11,004 nt of DNA from Synergistaceae bacterium (GTDB lineage: Bacteria > Synergistota > Synergistia > Synergistales > Aminobacteriaceae): contig JAFPWQ010000096.1 of assembly GCA_017394925.1 (NCBI GenBank), positions 1 through 11,004 of the forward strand. Direction: 5' to 3'. This document shows, in pieces, positions 1 through 5,963 of the stretch. The position numbers and the translations under genes are program-made. Numbering within the stretch: the stretch's first letter is position 1; each line of letters begins with the position of its first letter. Below the pieces are notes generated by a model. The model searched no databases, was not told the DNA's origin, and worked only from the letters and a program-made list of their open reading frames with translations.

Positions 1-935
1 AAAATTCTGCATTGCTCATGAACAATTACGATTGGCTGAGCAAAATTTCTTTTCTGGAAGTTCTTCATGATGTAGGAAAATATTTCTCAATCAACAACTT
101 AATCGCCCGTGAATATATTCGTTCAAGACTCGAAGACCCCGAAAAAGGAATCTCATACACTGAGTTCTCGTATGTATTGCTTCAGGCGATGGACTTCAAA
201 TATCTGAATGAAAATTATGATTGCAGGCTTCAAATGGGAGGCAACGATCAGCAGGGGAATTTGCTTGCAGGGTCTGACTACATAAGACGCACGACAGGCA
301 ATGAAGTATTCGGATTAACACAGCCGTTATTGCTGACGAGTTCAGGAACTAAATTCGGAAAGACTGAGGCCGGAGCTGTATGGCTTGATGCAAATAAAAC
401 AAGCCCGTATAAATTCTATCAGTTCTGGTTCAACACAGATGACCGTGATGTCGAAAAATTATTGAAGCTCTACACGTTCATTTCTCTTGAAGAGATTGCA
501 GACATCATGAATGAACACGTCAAGGCACCCGAAAAACGCACAGCCCAGAAGAGACTTGCATTTGAAGTTACATCGATAGTTCACGGTTCAGATACAGCAA
601 AGAGCGTAATCAATGCCAGCGAGATATTATTCAACCCGAACATTGATTACTCAGGCGTGAGTGAAGAGACTTGCGAGATGTTAAAGCAGGAAGTGCCGTA
701 TAAGAAAGTTGAGAATGCAGAATTTCCTTCGGGAGTTGTGAGTGTGCTTACGAGTTCGGGAGCATTTGAGAGTAACGGCGAGGCAAAGCGTGCGATTCGT
801 CAGGGCGGAGTATCGATTAACGGCGTGAAAATCTCAGATGAAAAGATGACCGTTGAACGCAATATGCTTCTTTCGGATAAATATTTATTCGTTCGTGTGG
901 GCCGCAAGAAATTCAGCATGGCCGAATTCGATTAG
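1..935 (+). CDS. tyrS: Tyrosine-tRNA ligase (TyrRS), 5'-truncated by window edge
   Basis: This cytoplasmic class I aminoacyl-tRNA synthetase charges tRNA-Tyr with tyrosine using ATP. The open frame runs in from the left edge (first whole codon at position 3), so the N-terminal part with the HIGH-type motif is missing. About 310 residues are visible. They include the NNYDWLSKISFLE stretch typical of bacterial TyrRS, GISYTEFSY, the tyrosine/ATP-pocket segment GGNDQQGN, the KMSKS-equivalent KFGKTE followed by GAVWLD, and a C-terminal S4-like RNA-binding domain (around EAKRAIRQGGVSINGVKI). In-frame ATG or TTG codons near position 12 lie inside the conserved domain and are not the start. The pocket segment reads DQQGN where DQWGN is usual. 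The stop is 2 nt before the next gene, so co-transcription is likely. Confidence 0.96.
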   Translation, partial: NSALLMNNYDWLSKISFLEVLHDVGKYFSINNLIAREYIRSRLEDPEKGISYTEFSYVLLQAMDFKYLNENYDCRLQMGGNDQQGNLLAGSDYIRRTTGNEVFGLTQPLLLTSSGTKFGKTEAGAVWLDANKTSPYKFYQFWFNTDDRDVEKLLKLYTFISLEEIADIMNEHVKAPEKRTAQKRLAFEVTSIVHGSDTAKSVINASEILFNPNIDYSGVSEETCEMLKQEVPYKKVENAEFPSGVVSVLTSSGAFESNGEAKRAIRQGGVSINGVKISDEKMTVERNMLLSDKYLFVRVGRKKFSMAEFD

Positions 936-937
936 CT

Positions 938-1729
938 ATGCATACATGTAACTGGTACATATCATCGTCCGTGAGTGATGTACTTGCACAGGTGATAAAG
1001 CACATGGCCGATGCATTACGCACACACTCAAAGGACATAGACCTTCATGTGATAAGTGCAAAAGATTACGGCTACAAGGCAGGCTTTGAACTTAAAGCGA
1101 ATATATTCTCACGCAAAGAGATATGGCATTTATTCGGCCGTGCTCCGTGGTGGTGGCGTATAGTGAGAATGCATTCACGCACAGTTCACACGCTCTTAGA
1201 CGGCACGAAATGCGGACGTAAATGGCTGGGCTATCCTTCAAGATTCTTTAACGAAGGCGCATTAAACGGTGAGGCTGTAATTTTCCCGGTATTCGATATA
1301 GTTTCATCACGAAGCGAGGAAGGCAGAAAAGCAGTTTATGTTTTCGGGGAAGATATGATTGATGACATTCCAAAAGGCGATTATGAAGTTCTCGATATAG
1401 CCGGCAAAGTGTTAAGGCCTGAAGTCTTCAGCGGATTATATATTACACATGATACAGAACCAAGAGAGGCCATGCGTGCGGGTCTGCTTACGGTGAGGGG
1501 TCTTGCAGTTGCGTCAAGAAAATCGGGTTATCTTGATGAAATTCTCGGACCAGGCGGTTACTTTCTGATTGAAGATGATTCAGACATGGAAAGAATAATA
1601 CGTCAGGCACTCGGCGATAAGGGCAGACATACGGCAATGGCGGCTCGTCATTTTCTGAAGTCAAGACGTTCACATGATAAATGCACAGAGTCAATCATAA
1701 CGCTGTACAGGAAAGTAATCGCGCAATAG
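938..1729 (+). CDS. Short GT-B-like (GT4-type) glycosyltransferase
   Basis: This is probably a glycosyltransferase using a nucleotide-sugar donor, perhaps on lipopolysaccharide or another envelope glycolipid; donor and acceptor cannot be read from sequence. The 263-aa protein has a WHLFGRAPWWW segment near residue 63 followed by RTVHTLLDG. Its C-terminal half resembles the donor-binding half of GT4 enzymes: REAMRAGLL (about 176-184), VASRKSGYLDEILGPGGYFL (about 191-210), then an acidic D/E stretch and a helix resembling the family's C-terminal helix. It is clearly shorter than the 350-400 aa usual for the family, with a reduced N-terminal acceptor half. ATG 938 is the first in-frame start after the tyrS stop; no good Shine-Dalgarno sequence precedes it, which suggests coupled translation. 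The neighbouring lipid A-type acyltransferase, 4 nt downstream, supports an envelope role. The family call is moderate and the substrate is unknown. Confidence 0.6.
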   Translation: MHTCNWYISSSVSDVLAQVIKHMADALRTHSKDIDLHVISAKDYGYKAGFELKANIFSRKEIWHLFGRAPWWWRIVRMHSRTVHTLLDGTKCGRKWLGYPSRFFNEGALNGEAVIFPVFDIVSSRSEEGRKAVYVFGEDMIDDIPKGDYEVLDIAGKVLRPEVFSGLYITHDTEPREAMRAGLLTVRGLAVASRKSGYLDEILGPGGYFLIEDDSDMERIIRQALGDKGRHTAMAARHFLKSRRSHDKCTESIITLYRKVIAQ

Positions 1730-1733
1730 AAAA

Positions 1734-2609
1734 ATGAAGGCAGCAGTAAGTGCAATAAAATTCTTTCAGGCATTATCTGGTACAGGCATTCGCGGAAGAA
1801 TGATGCAAAAATTTTTCTCCGGCCTGTTAAAGCTCATTCATCCGAGAGCAAAAGTAATTGATGATAATATAAAAATCGCATACCCTGAAAGCACAGAACA
1901 ATGGCGCAAAGATATTCGCAGAAAGTGTTATGAGAATCTTGCATGGACATTAACGGAGGCACTAGCACTTCAGAAAGATACATCGCAGGTAATGAACTGG
2001 GTTAAACTTGTGAGAGGCAAAGACATAATTGATGATTTACTCAGGCGCAAACAGGGAGTAATTTATCTTACGGCTCACTTCGGGAACTGGGAATTATTCG
2101 GCAGCTGGTACGCACAGTATGCACTCATGAATAATCATAGTCTTCATGTCATATATCAGGAATCACATGACGAAGACGTATCGCGTTATATCCGTCAGAC
2201 CCGCGAGAATGCAAAGATGATTATGATTCCCAAAGATATATCTGTTCTGAAGATGGCTCACATGTTAAAGAACGGTGAACACGTTGCAGTCCTCTATGAT
2301 GTGTCCGGGTCTGGTGAGCTTGTTGTGCCTTTCATGGGACATAATGCCACGAACATGGCCGGGCCTGCATTAATGGCAATGATGACAGGTGTCCCCGTAG
2401 TGCCTGCGTTTACTTTCAGGATAAGACCGTTTGAACATGAAGCAGAATTTTTTGAGCCTCTGAAACTTCCGGATAAGAATGAAAATTTGAGTCATGAAGA
2501 ACGCATGAAGAGAATCATTCTTGAGATGAATAAATCAATTGAAAGTGTCATACGAAGACGGCCGGAATTATGGTTCTGGCTTCACAGGAGGTGGAAGAAT
2601 GTTACTTAG
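1734..2609 (+). CDS. Lipid A biosynthesis acyltransferase (LpxL/HtrB family)
   Basis: Members of this family move an acyl chain from acyl-ACP onto a lipid A precursor, or onto other glycolipids, at the inner face of the cytoplasmic membrane. At 291 aa the length matches the family (about 300). The H-X4-E catalytic signature is present as H115-FGNW-E120. Other family blocks are VAVLYDVSG followed by VVPFMG (about 185-202), GPALMAMMTGVPVVPAF (about 210-226), and the C-terminal RRRPELWFWLHRRWK. Family members usually start with a membrane helix; here the N-terminus is only mildly hydrophobic, around residues 23-35. The start codon lies 4 nt after the glycosyltransferase stop, and the 3' end overlaps queD by 11 nt. 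Whether it acts as LpxL or LpxM, or on a non-lipid A substrate, is not determinable. Its presence argues for an outer membrane. Confidence 0.88.
   Translation: MKAAVSAIKFFQALSGTGIRGRMMQKFFSGLLKLIHPRAKVIDDNIKIAYPESTEQWRKDIRRKCYENLAWTLTEALALQKDTSQVMNWVKLVRGKDIIDDLLRRKQGVIYLTAHFGNWELFGSWYAQYALMNNHSLHVIYQESHDEDVSRYIRQTRENAKMIMIPKDISVLKMAHMLKNGEHVAVLYDVSGSGELVVPFMGHNATNMAGPALMAMMTGVPVVPAFTFRIRPFEHEAEFFEPLKLPDKNENLSHEERMKRIILEMNKSIESVIRRRPELWFWLHRRWKNVT
2586..2594 (+). promoter_or_regulatory. Shine-Dalgarno sequence that fixes the queD start
   Basis: AGGAGGTGG lies inside the end of the acyltransferase gene. Its AGGAGG core is 7 nt before ATG 2599, and it is one of the strongest ribosome binding sites in the window. 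It selects ATG 2599 over the in-frame ATG at 2539, which would add 20 residues that only mirror acyltransferase coding sequence. Confidence 0.8.
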
Positions 2610-2967
2610 CAAAGATTTCAAATTTGATGCCGCGCATAATTTGATTCATTATCACGGTAAATGCGAAAAGTTACACGGTCATACTTACAGACTGCGAATC
2701 ATTCTTGAGGGTGAGCCTGACTCCGAAGGCATGGTCATGGACTTCTGCGAGCTTAAAGATATAGTGAGTGAACGCGTAATATCACGATTAGATCATGCAT
2801 ATATCAATGACATAATCGAACAGCCAAGTGCGGAGAATATTGCGTTATGGGTATGGCATGAACTTTATGATTCAGTTAAACGCGAAAATTGCAGGCTGTA
2901 TGAAGTTCATGTATGGGAGACTGAGACGAGCTGCGTAACGTTGAGAGAATGCGACATAGAGAGATGA
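2599..2967 (+). CDS. queD: 6-carboxy-5,6,7,8-tetrahydropterin synthase (QueD, PTPS family)
   Basis: QueD converts 7,8-dihydroneopterin triphosphate to 6-carboxytetrahydropterin, the second step from GTP to the queuosine precursor preQ0. The 122-aa protein matches the length of E. coli QueD. Visible features are FDAAH with zinc ligand H13, the QueD-type C-X3-HGH motif with catalytic C22 and zinc ligands H26 and H28, SAENIALWVW (the PTPS AENIA block), and the C-terminal VHVWETETS with the substrate-binding glutamate. The C-X3-HGH spacing favours QueD over eukaryote-type PTPS or the PTPS-III folate variants. ATG 2599 is chosen because of the strong ribosome binding site just upstream; the gene overlaps the preceding one by 11 nt. 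folE2, whose product supplies the QueD substrate, follows immediately. Confidence 0.94.
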   Translation: MLLSKDFKFDAAHNLIHYHGKCEKLHGHTYRLRIILEGEPDSEGMVMDFCELKDIVSERVISRLDHAYINDIIEQPSAENIALWVWHELYDSVKRENCRLYEVHVWETETSCVTLRECDIER

Positions 2968-2972
2968 TGAAC

Positions 2973-3746
2973 ATGCGCGATGTCCAGAAGGAAATAGATT
3001 CAAGAAACGTTCAGATTGACCGCGTAGGTGTATGCGGAGTGAGCTATCCGATTATTGCGTTAGACCACGAGAATAAGACTCAGAATACAATCGCAAACGT
3101 ATCAATGAGCGTAATGCTGCCTCATAATTTCAGGGGTACGCACATGAGCAGATTCATTGAGACGCTTGAAGAATTTCACGGCAGAGTCTCCCCGTCTAAC
3201 CTTGAGGCCATGACCAGAAGACTATGCGAGAAATTAAACGCCTCAGAAAGCAGCGTAAGTTTTGAGTTCCCGTATTATTTCAGAAAGAAAGCTCCTGTTT
3301 CAGGAATCGAAAGTTTTTCACGCTGTGATATTAATCTTGAGGCAATATATGAGTCCGGGAAATTCGATATGATTCTCGGAGTGAATCTTAATATTCAGAC
3401 GTTATGCCCATGCTCAAAAGAAATTTCACGTTATGGTGCACATAATCAGCGCGCTCTTGTCTCACTTAAGGCAAGGTGCAAAGGTCTGGTCTGGATTGAA
3501 GAATTAATCACCATGATTGAAGACTCTTCGTCTGCACCATTGTACACGCTCTTAAAACGCGAGGACGAAAAATATATCACTGAACGCGCATATGAACGTC
3601 CGCGATTCGTTGAAGATGTGATTCGTGAACTTGCACTCAGACTCGATAATGAGAATCGCATTCTATGGTACAGCGCAAGAGTTACGAGTTATGAGAGCAT
3701 ACACAATCATGATGCGTTTGCAGAGATTGAGCGTGATAAAAGATGA
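2973..3746 (+). CDS. folE2: GTP cyclohydrolase IB (FolE2)
   Basis: FolE2 hydrolyses GTP to 7,8-dihydroneopterin triphosphate and formate, feeding folate and queuosine synthesis. From ATG 2973 the protein is 257 aa and begins MRDVQ, matching the usual MKDVQ-like family N-terminus; a GAGAG stretch lies 9 nt upstream. Starts at 2964 (ATGA overlap with the queD stop), 2967 or 2949 are also in frame and would add 3, 2 or 8 residues. Family blocks are VGVCGVSYPI, NFRGTHMSRF, LCPCSKEIS with the metal-ligand/catalytic cysteine C145, then H157, DEKYITERAYERPRFVED and IHNHDAFA. The order and spacing of C145, H157, E199 and H244 match the active site known for GCYH-IB. This is the type able to use metals other than zinc, not the unrelated zinc-dependent FolE. 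It ends in a 4-nt ATGA overlap with the next gene. Confidence 0.94.
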   Translation: MRDVQKEIDSRNVQIDRVGVCGVSYPIIALDHENKTQNTIANVSMSVMLPHNFRGTHMSRFIETLEEFHGRVSPSNLEAMTRRLCEKLNASESSVSFEFPYYFRKKAPVSGIESFSRCDINLEAIYESGKFDMILGVNLNIQTLCPCSKEISRYGAHNQRALVSLKARCKGLVWIEELITMIEDSSSAPLYTLLKREDEKYITERAYERPRFVEDVIRELALRLDNENRILWYSARVTSYESIHNHDAFAEIERDKR

Positions 3747-4696
3747 GCCGCAGCAGAAAAAGAAAAATTCTGCAGAAGATTCAAAGATTATTATACTTCT
3801 CGCTCCTCACGTTTATATTCATGATCGGCTATCGCGTCTATCAGTCATGGTACGAGAACTATAAATTTGCACATCCTCAGATAATCGAGGCAATAACGAC
3901 TAACTATAACGAAGAACAGCCGCTTGAAGGCATTTTATTATGGGATGAGCAGTTAATATACGCACCTAATGACGGCATACTCACGTACCCTTCACCCAGA
4001 CCGAGAATGACATCAAAAGGCGAAATGTTAGCGGCCTTAGACGGAAGAGCTGTATATGCTCCTTATCCCGCATACTTTTATCCTGGTCTTGACGGCAATG
4101 AAGGCAGCTGGGTATATCCAAAATTGTGGCCTGACTTCGCGCCCTTTCCTGAATTCAATAATGCCTCACTCATTGAGAACGGAACATATTTGCATCGCGG
4201 AGATCCAATCGGGAAATTAGTTCCTCAGCCGCAAGTCTTAAGGTGCATCGCCTATCTTGACCGTACGCCTTCACTTGAACGTGCACTGCGCAATAAGGAC
4301 AATCCCACAATACGAATCAAAACTGAGAACGAAGGCAAAGAACGAAAAGCTGATGTTGTAGCCGCAAAAGTTTCAGGACAGAAAATAAAAGTATATTTGC
4401 GTCTTCCGTTTTTCCCTCCGAATGTATTACGCTCAAGAGAATTCAAAGCAAGCGTTGTAACTGCGGTCGAACAGGGCGTTATGGTTCCTGACACTGCAGT
4501 TATCACGAAGGAAGGCAAAAATATGGTCTATGTCGTTCAGGGTAACAGCCCAACGTTACAGGCAATCGAAGGTTTTCCGGCTGACGATAAAAATTTTTTC
4601 ATTGAGAAGGGAATCAAACACGGAAGCAAATTAATTCTTAATGCGGACACTTTAAATTCAGTCAATAAGGACAGCAGCGCAGAAAGGATATGGTGA
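3743..4696 (+). CDS. HlyD/biotinyl-lipoyl-like single-pass membrane protein
   Basis: The 317-aa protein has a basic N-terminus (SRSRKRK) and then one hydrophobic segment at about residues 16-34, suggesting a signal anchor with the rest outside the cytoplasm. Beyond it are short beta-rich stretches of the kind seen in HlyD/membrane-fusion-like proteins: LIYAPNDGILTYPSP, then YAPYPAYFYPGLDGNE, which resembles the SYYxDGxE block of Firmicutes homologues, and a later beta domain (VMVPDTAVITKEGKNMVYVV). No long coiled-coil hairpin separates the lipoyl-like halves, so a classical tripartite-pump adaptor role is doubtful. In Firmicutes a HlyD-like protein often sits upstream of yggS-sepF-divIVA, as here. 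Translation is coupled to folE2 by an ATGA overlap. The exact function is unknown. Confidence 0.65.
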   Translation: MSRSRKRKILQKIQRLLYFSLLTFIFMIGYRVYQSWYENYKFAHPQIIEAITTNYNEEQPLEGILLWDEQLIYAPNDGILTYPSPRPRMTSKGEMLAALDGRAVYAPYPAYFYPGLDGNEGSWVYPKLWPDFAPFPEFNNASLIENGTYLHRGDPIGKLVPQPQVLRCIAYLDRTPSLERALRNKDNPTIRIKTENEGKERKADVVAAKVSGQKIKVYLRLPFFPPNVLRSREFKASVVTAVEQGVMVPDTAVITKEGKNMVYVVQGNSPTLQAIEGFPADDKNFFIEKGIKHGSKLILNADTLNSVNKDSSAERIW

Positions 4697-4764
4697 ATGC
4701 ATAGAGAACGCACGCATTAAAGCAGGAAAAAAGGAAAGATAAAATTTTTTCGGCAGTCAGCAAA
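4680..4764 (+). pseudogene. Decayed duplicate of the 5' end of yggS
   Basis: This stretch repeats the ribosome-binding region and first codons of the intact yggS lying just downstream. By eye the matching blocks are 4680-4692 with 4788-4800 (13/13), 4694-4726 with 4828-4860 (27/33), 4731-4750 with 4861-4880 (20/20), and 4751-4764 with 4884-4897 (14/14). Relative to the intact copy it lacks about 26 nt near the start, has four extra A at 4727-4730 and lacks 3 nt before 4751. The GTG at 4693 overlaps the preceding gene's TGA but reads only three codons before TAG. After position 4764 the similarity stops. It looks like the remnant of a tandem duplication; the preceding gene's last codons lie in the repeated part. 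No product is expected. Confidence 0.8.
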
Positions 4765-4787
4765 TGAATTCTCAAAGCTCAACTATA

Positions 4788-4897
4788 CAGAAAGGATATG
4801 ATGATCGGTGAACGCAGATGTGATTCATGAACGTATAGAGAACGCAAAACTTAAAGCAGGAAGGAAAGATAAAATTTTTTTCACGGCAGTCAGCAAA
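4788..4897 (+). repeat. Second unit of the imperfect direct repeat (intact copy)
   Basis: This is the partner of the decayed copy at 4680-4764. It begins at CAGAAAGGATATG and runs into yggS codon 30, the PLP-lysine codon. The gap 4765-4787 between the units matches neither yggS nor the end of the preceding gene by eye. The offset between units is 108 nt at the left end and 133 nt at the right end because of indels. Confidence 0.8.
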
Positions 4898-5488
4898 ACA
4901 AGAATCATTGAAGAAATGAGAGAAGCAGAGAAATTTTCATGTATTGATTTCTTCGGTGAGAATCGAGTTCAGGAAGCAGAAAATAAAAGAGCAGCATTTA
5001 ATGACTCAAAATTACAATGGTGGTTAATCGGTCATCTTCAGGCTAATAAAGTCCGCAAAGCAATCGAAATTTTTGACACGTTAGACAGCATAGACAGCAT
5101 AGAACTTGCAGACAGAGTTAATAGAATCGCCGGTGAAATGAATCGTGTTATGCGAATCTTAATCGAAGTCAACACGTCAGGTGAAAAAAGCAAATCAGGA
5201 ATAGCTCCCGAAAACTTTTCACGTTTACTTGAACATGTAATCACTCTTCCGAATTTAAATCTTGAAGGCTTAATGACTGTCGGACCATTAACGGACAATG
5301 AACGCGATATACGAAATGCATTTGCGAATCTAAGAACGCTTACAGAGAATGCAAAAACATCAACGGGTTTATCACTGCCAATAATCTCAATGGGAATGAG
5401 TGATGACTTTGAGCTTGCAATTCTCGAAGGCTCTACTATGGTCAGAATCGGGACATTATTATTTGGTCCGAGATATTATCCTGTGTGA
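4808..5488 (+). CDS. yggS: PLP homeostasis protein, YggS/PLPBP family
   Basis: This cytoplasmic pyridoxal-phosphate-binding protein has no known catalytic activity and helps control vitamin B6 and amino-acid homeostasis. The 226-aa length is typical. Seen in order are FFTAVSK with PLP-binding K30, FFGENRVQEA (49-58), WWLIGHLQANK (71-81), IEVNTSGEKSKSGI (119-132), LEGLMTVGP (152-160), SMGMSDDFELAI (194-205, phosphate binding) and VRIGTLLFGPR (212-222). The start is GTG 4808, because no in-frame ATG precedes the conserved region; AAAGGA at 4791-4796 is 11 nt upstream, slightly far. An overlapping 10-codon frame begins at ATG 4798. A decayed duplicate of the gene's 5' end lies directly upstream. 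In many Firmicutes and Synergistota this gene precedes sepF, as here. Confidence 0.95.
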   Translation: MNADVIHERIENAKLKAGRKDKIFFTAVSKTRIIEEMREAEKFSCIDFFGENRVQEAENKRAAFNDSKLQWWLIGHLQANKVRKAIEIFDTLDSIDSIELADRVNRIAGEMNRVMRILIEVNTSGEKSKSGIAPENFSRLLEHVITLPNLNLEGLMTVGPLTDNERDIRNAFANLRTLTENAKTSTGLSLPIISMGMSDDFELAILEGSTMVRIGTLLFGPRYYPV

Positions 5489-5505
5489 AAAAAAAAATTA
5501 AATTC

Positions 5506-5534
5506 GTGATATATTTATCCCAGTCAAATATAAA
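5506..5534 (+). promoter_or_regulatory. Candidate sigma-70-type promoter for sepF-divIVA-recG-recX
   Basis: In the 73-nt gap between yggS and sepF, GTGATA (5506-5511, 4/6 match to TTGACA) and TATAAA (5529-5534, 5/6 match to TATAAT) are separated by 17 nt. The region is AT-rich and follows a run of ten A. Initiation near 5541 would leave a leader of about 20 nt containing the sepF ribosome binding site. No terminator is seen after yggS, so read-through is also possible. This call is by eye only. Confidence 0.4.
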
Positions 5535-5561
5535 TCATAAATACAATGGAGGCGATTAGTC

Positions 5562-5963
5562 TTGAACATCATGAAATTGTTCGGGTTTGATTCAGACGAT
5601 GACGATTACGATGACAGCGATGACTACACCGAAGAAAGAAAAAGAAAACCTGCCCCGCGAAAAGAAAATGCACGTTCAGGGTCATCAGGAAAGCTCATAC
5701 TCTTTAACGTAAAAATGGCGGTCTCAGACGAAGACAAACGCAGACTGTGTGATGAATTCAACAACGGTGCAATGATATTAATTGACATGCATGAACTGAC
5801 GCAGAGAGATTACGAAGAGTTCGGGCATAATTTCATCACGTTCATGAAGGGTGTTGCATTTGCGCGCGGCGGTGATGGAAGAGGAATAGATCCTGCACAG
5901 TATATTCTGACTCCCAGATCAGGAATGTTTGAAGTCTGGCCTAAGGAGGATATTAACGAATGA
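5562..5963 (+). CDS. sepF: Cell division protein SepF
   Basis: SepF binds FtsZ and tethers the Z-ring to the membrane through an N-terminal amphipathic helix. The 133-aa protein starts MNIMKLFGF, a short helix-like membrane-targeting segment. An acidic then basic low-complexity linker follows (about 10-43), then the SepF domain (about 44-128): KLILFNVKMAVSDEDKRRLCDEFNNGAMILIDMHEL, FITFMKGVAFARGG and a closing YILTPRSGMFEVWP. A TTG start at 5562 is chosen because GGAGG at 5548-5552 is 9 nt upstream; the in-frame ATG at 5571 would be 18 nt away and would remove part of the helix. divIVA begins within its stop codon (ATGA overlap). Confidence 0.9.
   Translation: MNIMKLFGFDSDDDDYDDSDDYTEERKRKPAPRKENARSGSSGKLILFNVKMAVSDEDKRRLCDEFNNGAMILIDMHELTQRDYEEFGHNFITFMKGVAFARGGDGRGIDPAQYILTPRSGMFEVWPKEDINE

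Noticed and set aside
2539..2598. Longer queD reading frame with 20 extra N-terminal residues
   Set aside because: The extension overlaps the conserved C-terminus of the acyltransferase, has no family resemblance, and the strong ribosome binding site at 2586-2594 points to ATG 2599.
4765..4807. Possible separate yggS promoter with TATACA at 4784-4789
   Set aside because: The -10 match is weak (4/6) and no -35-like hexamer lies at the right spacing.
5082..5099. Nine-base tandem repeat (TAGACAGCA twice) inside yggS
   Set aside because: It encodes the IDSIDS-like segment normal for the family at this position and has only two units.
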